In this document: positions 61,401 to 64,000 of the stretch, piece by piece
Position numbering within the stretch: the first letter of the stretch is position 1
Layout of the letters: each line of letters starts with the position of its first letter
NCBI GenBank assembly: GCA_905221615.1
Contig: CAJNDT010004624.1
Location: forward strand, 434,001 to 498,000
Direction of reading: 5' to 3'
Origin: Symbiodinium sp. CCMP2592
Taxonomy: Eukaryota; Sar; Dinophyceae; Suessiales; Symbiodiniaceae
DNA: 64,000 nucleotides
Program-made: the position numbers and the translations under genes
Notes under the pieces: generated by a model
Seen by the model: only the letters and a program-made list of their open reading frames with translations
Told to the model about the DNA's origin: nothing
Database searches by the model: none

Positions 61401-62510
61401 CACTTCTACTGCTCCTGCTCTTGCCACGGCCACGGCTACTGCTGCCGTGCAAAAACAACAACAACCGCCACCGCCACCCGCCACCTGCCACTCACCATGA
61501 CCACCATCGCCACCACAGCAACTCTCGACGCCAGTACAGATAGTTAAGAACCTGCGTGTGTCAACAGCTGACAGCTCCAATCGAATTCACCCACGAGAAA
61601 GGCAACTACCAGCTGACGCTAGCAATCATAAACAGGAGCATCATCTTCACCAAGCACACAGGGGTAGTCCAGCAGCATTGATAGTGTGGAGTGTTGCTGT
61701 TGGTGACGTCCCCAACCCCACGCAAGAGCCACAAGAGCTTGGAAGCTGAGGAAAAGCCGACCCGAAGAAGGGTGCGGAGCGAGTGAAGTTCATCTCGGAC
61801 CTTTTTGCAAAGCGCTTTCCGCACTTTCCGGCGCACTTGGATGATCCTCCTTGCGATGCATGAATGCCGTCAGCATCTTGCTGTCAGTGAGCGAAGACTC
61901 TGAGCTGACAGTCGTCCACAGCTTTGGATCCGGAGTAGCCGGCAAGAGCTTGCAAGAGGACTGATCACAACATGTTCGCAAAGCTTCGAACTCCTCGAAC
62001 TACGAGTGTGATCTGGTGCCGTAATCCGTAAGGTGTTTCCTCCGACTCAAGTTCTACACCAGGGCTTCAACGAGCTAAAGCTCATGCAAGCTCCATGTGC
62101 AAAGTTCTGTTAGGTTGATGACAACATATCTGCCCGGACTGAGTCCCCACTCCCCACGGAGTTCAGAAATTGAGTTGGTTTTCGCCGATGCGCGCAAAAT
62201 CTTGCTTGCTGCAAGCCAGAAAGCCGAGGGACCACGGCACCTGCCCCGATTGGGACCTTAACCTCCGGGGCCATCCGGGGCCGAGCTGTCAAAGCCAGGT
62301 CGGAGACATGGGTGAATCCATGGCCACAAGCCCTGGACATGCCAGGCCCTGGATTTTTCCGGCTCGTGAGAAGGGTTTTCAGACACGGCAAGTTCCAAGA
62401 TGCGCCTAAAACGAAAGAGGGAAGGAGAGAGGGTGTCACCCCCAGCCCCGCATCAGACCCGGTGCGCAGCAGTGGGTCCCGCATCCGCATGCCGGGAGAT
62501 AGAGAGAGAG
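61401..62510. other. Intergenic, no gene recognised
   Basis: Continues from the triplet array with CACCGCCACC-type repeats near 61460-61500; otherwise nothing recognised. Confidence 0.35.
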
Positions 62511-62920
62511 AGAGAGAGAGAGAGGGGCCCACTCTAGTCAGGAAAGACCCCGTTGCCAGCCACTCCATAACACAGGGGGTGAGCTGCGCGGGCCTAAGGC
62601 CTGGGGGGCGCGCGCGCGACCCCTACGCCCTGCAGAAAGAAAGAAAGAAAGAAAGAGAGTGGGCCTTTGCGGCCGGGGGGGCTTCCAACCCTTCATGCCG
62701 CGAAGAAAGAGAGAGAGAGAGAGAGAGGCCCACTCTAGTCAGGAAAGACCCCGTTGCCAGCCACTCCATAACACAGGGGGTGAGCTGGGCGGGCCTAAGG
62801 CCTGGGGGGCGCGCGCGCCCTGCAGAAAGAAAGAAAGAAAGAGAGTGGGCCTTTGCGGCCGTGGGGGCTTCCAACCCTTCATGCCGCGAAGAAGAAGAGA
62901 GAGAGAGAGAGAGAGAGCGA
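62511..62920. repeat. 201-bp tandem repeat, two copies plus edges
   Basis: Sequence from GCCCACTCTAGTCAGG (62527) recurs at 62728. Each unit holds a GAGAGA run, ACCCCGTTGCCAGCCACTCC, GGCGCGCGCG, GAAAGAAAGAAA and GGCTTCCAACCCTTCATGCC. Second copy shortened by about 18 bases. Confidence 0.85.
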
Positions 62921-64000
62921 GCAAGTCCTGATCGTGTTTGTGTGTGTATTTATAAGATATCGTGTCTTGCTCATGATGTGACTGGGTTGTTTTCTACCCC
63001 TCTATTGAATTCTAAGTACTCGCAGCGGTGCCTTCGCAATCGGGCCTGTCACTGATGGGTCCTCGCTGCAGCTAGGCTGCTCAGTCTTTAGCTGGGAAGA
63101 CTCTTGGATGGCACGGAAGCTGACATAATTTCGTGCCGATTTCCTAGACTATTTTCGGGGCTCCTTATGATAATTATGGTATAACGGGCCGCAAACCTTA
63201 TTCTAAGTATAAATGCCAGGAAGTGCGCGCTGCGTGCGCCTGGCCTGTGGTGCTAAGCACACGCTCTTCCTCACAGCAACCGGGCAGCTGCCGGAGCCTT
63301 ATCCGAAGTCACATTTGGAAGCTTCTTTCAAGTCTAGGTTTAGACAGGTGTGGATTCTAGACAATGGCTTTTCGTCCTGTTATCGACTCTTCGCTTCAAG
63401 ACCGCGGTAGTAGGCTTTCTGACCTTTAAGTCCAATTTCATTGCTCGAAGAATGCTTTGTACCCTTAGTTCTGTGAGCCTTTCACCCATGGCCGAGATAC
63501 GGCTGCGGACAGAACGCGTCTTCCCTGCATGATTGAGCTGTTTCCCACCAGGCCTTGGTAGCCTTCGCAGGGACAGGGAACTGCAAACTGCCGACGTCTT
63601 TTTGCGATCGAATGCAAGACTTTCCCAAGAGCTGCAAGGCAGCGACAGCTCAGCAGTGCTGTGTCTGGCTGCGTGACCACCACGGAGCTTCCTTTCAGCC
63701 TGGGCTCTCAGGATGTGTCGGGAGTGTGCCATGGCTTTCGTAAACTCACAAATGAGTGTGTTTAGTTTTCGGCCTGCCAGACTGACTGGCTTGAGAACTT
63801 GCTCCCAATAGCCTTGTAACCGCAACCTTCGAAATGGCCCCAAAGCTCAGCCGACACGAAGCCATGCTTGCCCGGTGCGCGCGTGCAAGTCGAAACAGCA
63901 GCGTGAGGCCACGAAAACGGCCTGCCGGTCGATATCTTCTGCCACCCCAGTCTGAACGTTTCAGTGGTGCTGACCAAGGAGAACAGGTGCATGCCCCGGG
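62921..64000. other. No gene recognised
   Basis: A 167-codon minus-strand frame (63340-63843) is basic and lacks recognisable motifs. Plus-strand frames here are short. The sequence runs off the window. Confidence 0.35.

Noticed and set aside
61065-61547. 160-residue Leu-rich protein
   Set aside because: Direct translation of a GCT/ACT triplet microsatellite; mirrored by an Ala/Val-rich frame on the other strand.
62312-63055. 247-codon frame
   Set aside because: Product of the 201-bp tandem repeat and GA runs (RERERER stretches).
63340-63843. 167-codon minus-strand frame
   Set aside because: No motif, no splice context and no protein-like domain; kept only as a remark in the region entry.

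Overview
This 64-kb window is nuclear DNA of a dinoflagellate, most likely a Symbiodiniaceae-type alga. Direct evidence is a 20-nt copy of the dinoflagellate spliced leader (one T short) at 45859-45878, sitting 4 nt upstream of an ATG, and the last 11 nt of the same leader on the minus strand at 44308-44318. Supporting evidence is sparse genes in repeat-rich DNA, short introns with GT, GC and GA donors and AG|G acceptors, a ubiquitin-like + DUF4116 protein of a dinoflagellate type, and interstitial TTTAGGG-like tracts. No rRNA, tRNA, CRISPR or bacterial operon structure was recognised.

Layout: 1-10 kb is the most gene-dense part. It holds an N-myristoylation-motif ankyrin protein (958-2375), a PARP-type ADP-ribosyltransferase in three exons (2936-4623), a four-exon ubiquitin-like/DUF4116/degenerate PPDK protein (6738-8984) and an unidentified coding exon (9243-9713). 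A single-exon hemerythrin-domain protein follows at 14232-14639. Ten bases past its stop is a complete Ty1/copia LTR retrotransposon (14650-21521) with two 136-bp LTRs that read as identical, a 5-bp target duplication and an uninterrupted 1828-codon gag-pol frame. A FERRY3 (C12orf4) homologue lies at 23209-25089.

From 25 to 64 kb the sequence is mostly accessory. It contains a C-terminal membrane-protein exon on the minus strand (27843-28157), reverse-transcriptase-like relics, a 1.74-kb near-perfect palindrome of telomere-like repeats (34064-35803), two spliced-leader-tagged retrocopies (43370-44318 minus, 45859-47474 plus), a small two-exon membrane protein (48331-48813), a four-helix membrane protein with an MGCC start (50461-51240), a family of about 100-120-bp MITEs, many microsatellites and a 201-bp tandem repeat.

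The most unusual structure is in the retrotransposon. Its untranslated leader (14823-15023) is a run of eight back-to-back hairpins. The first five keep a GCGG(G)...(C)CCGC core while their outer arms change in a compensating way, and the same core recurs inside the gag-pol coding sequence. The element also has an upstream 308-codon frame without any ATG, a consensus splice donor inside the LTR, and a C-terminal membrane + zinc-ribbon-like extension beyond RNase H. Gene models were built by eye from frame, phase and splice signals; N-termini and first exons are the weakest parts.
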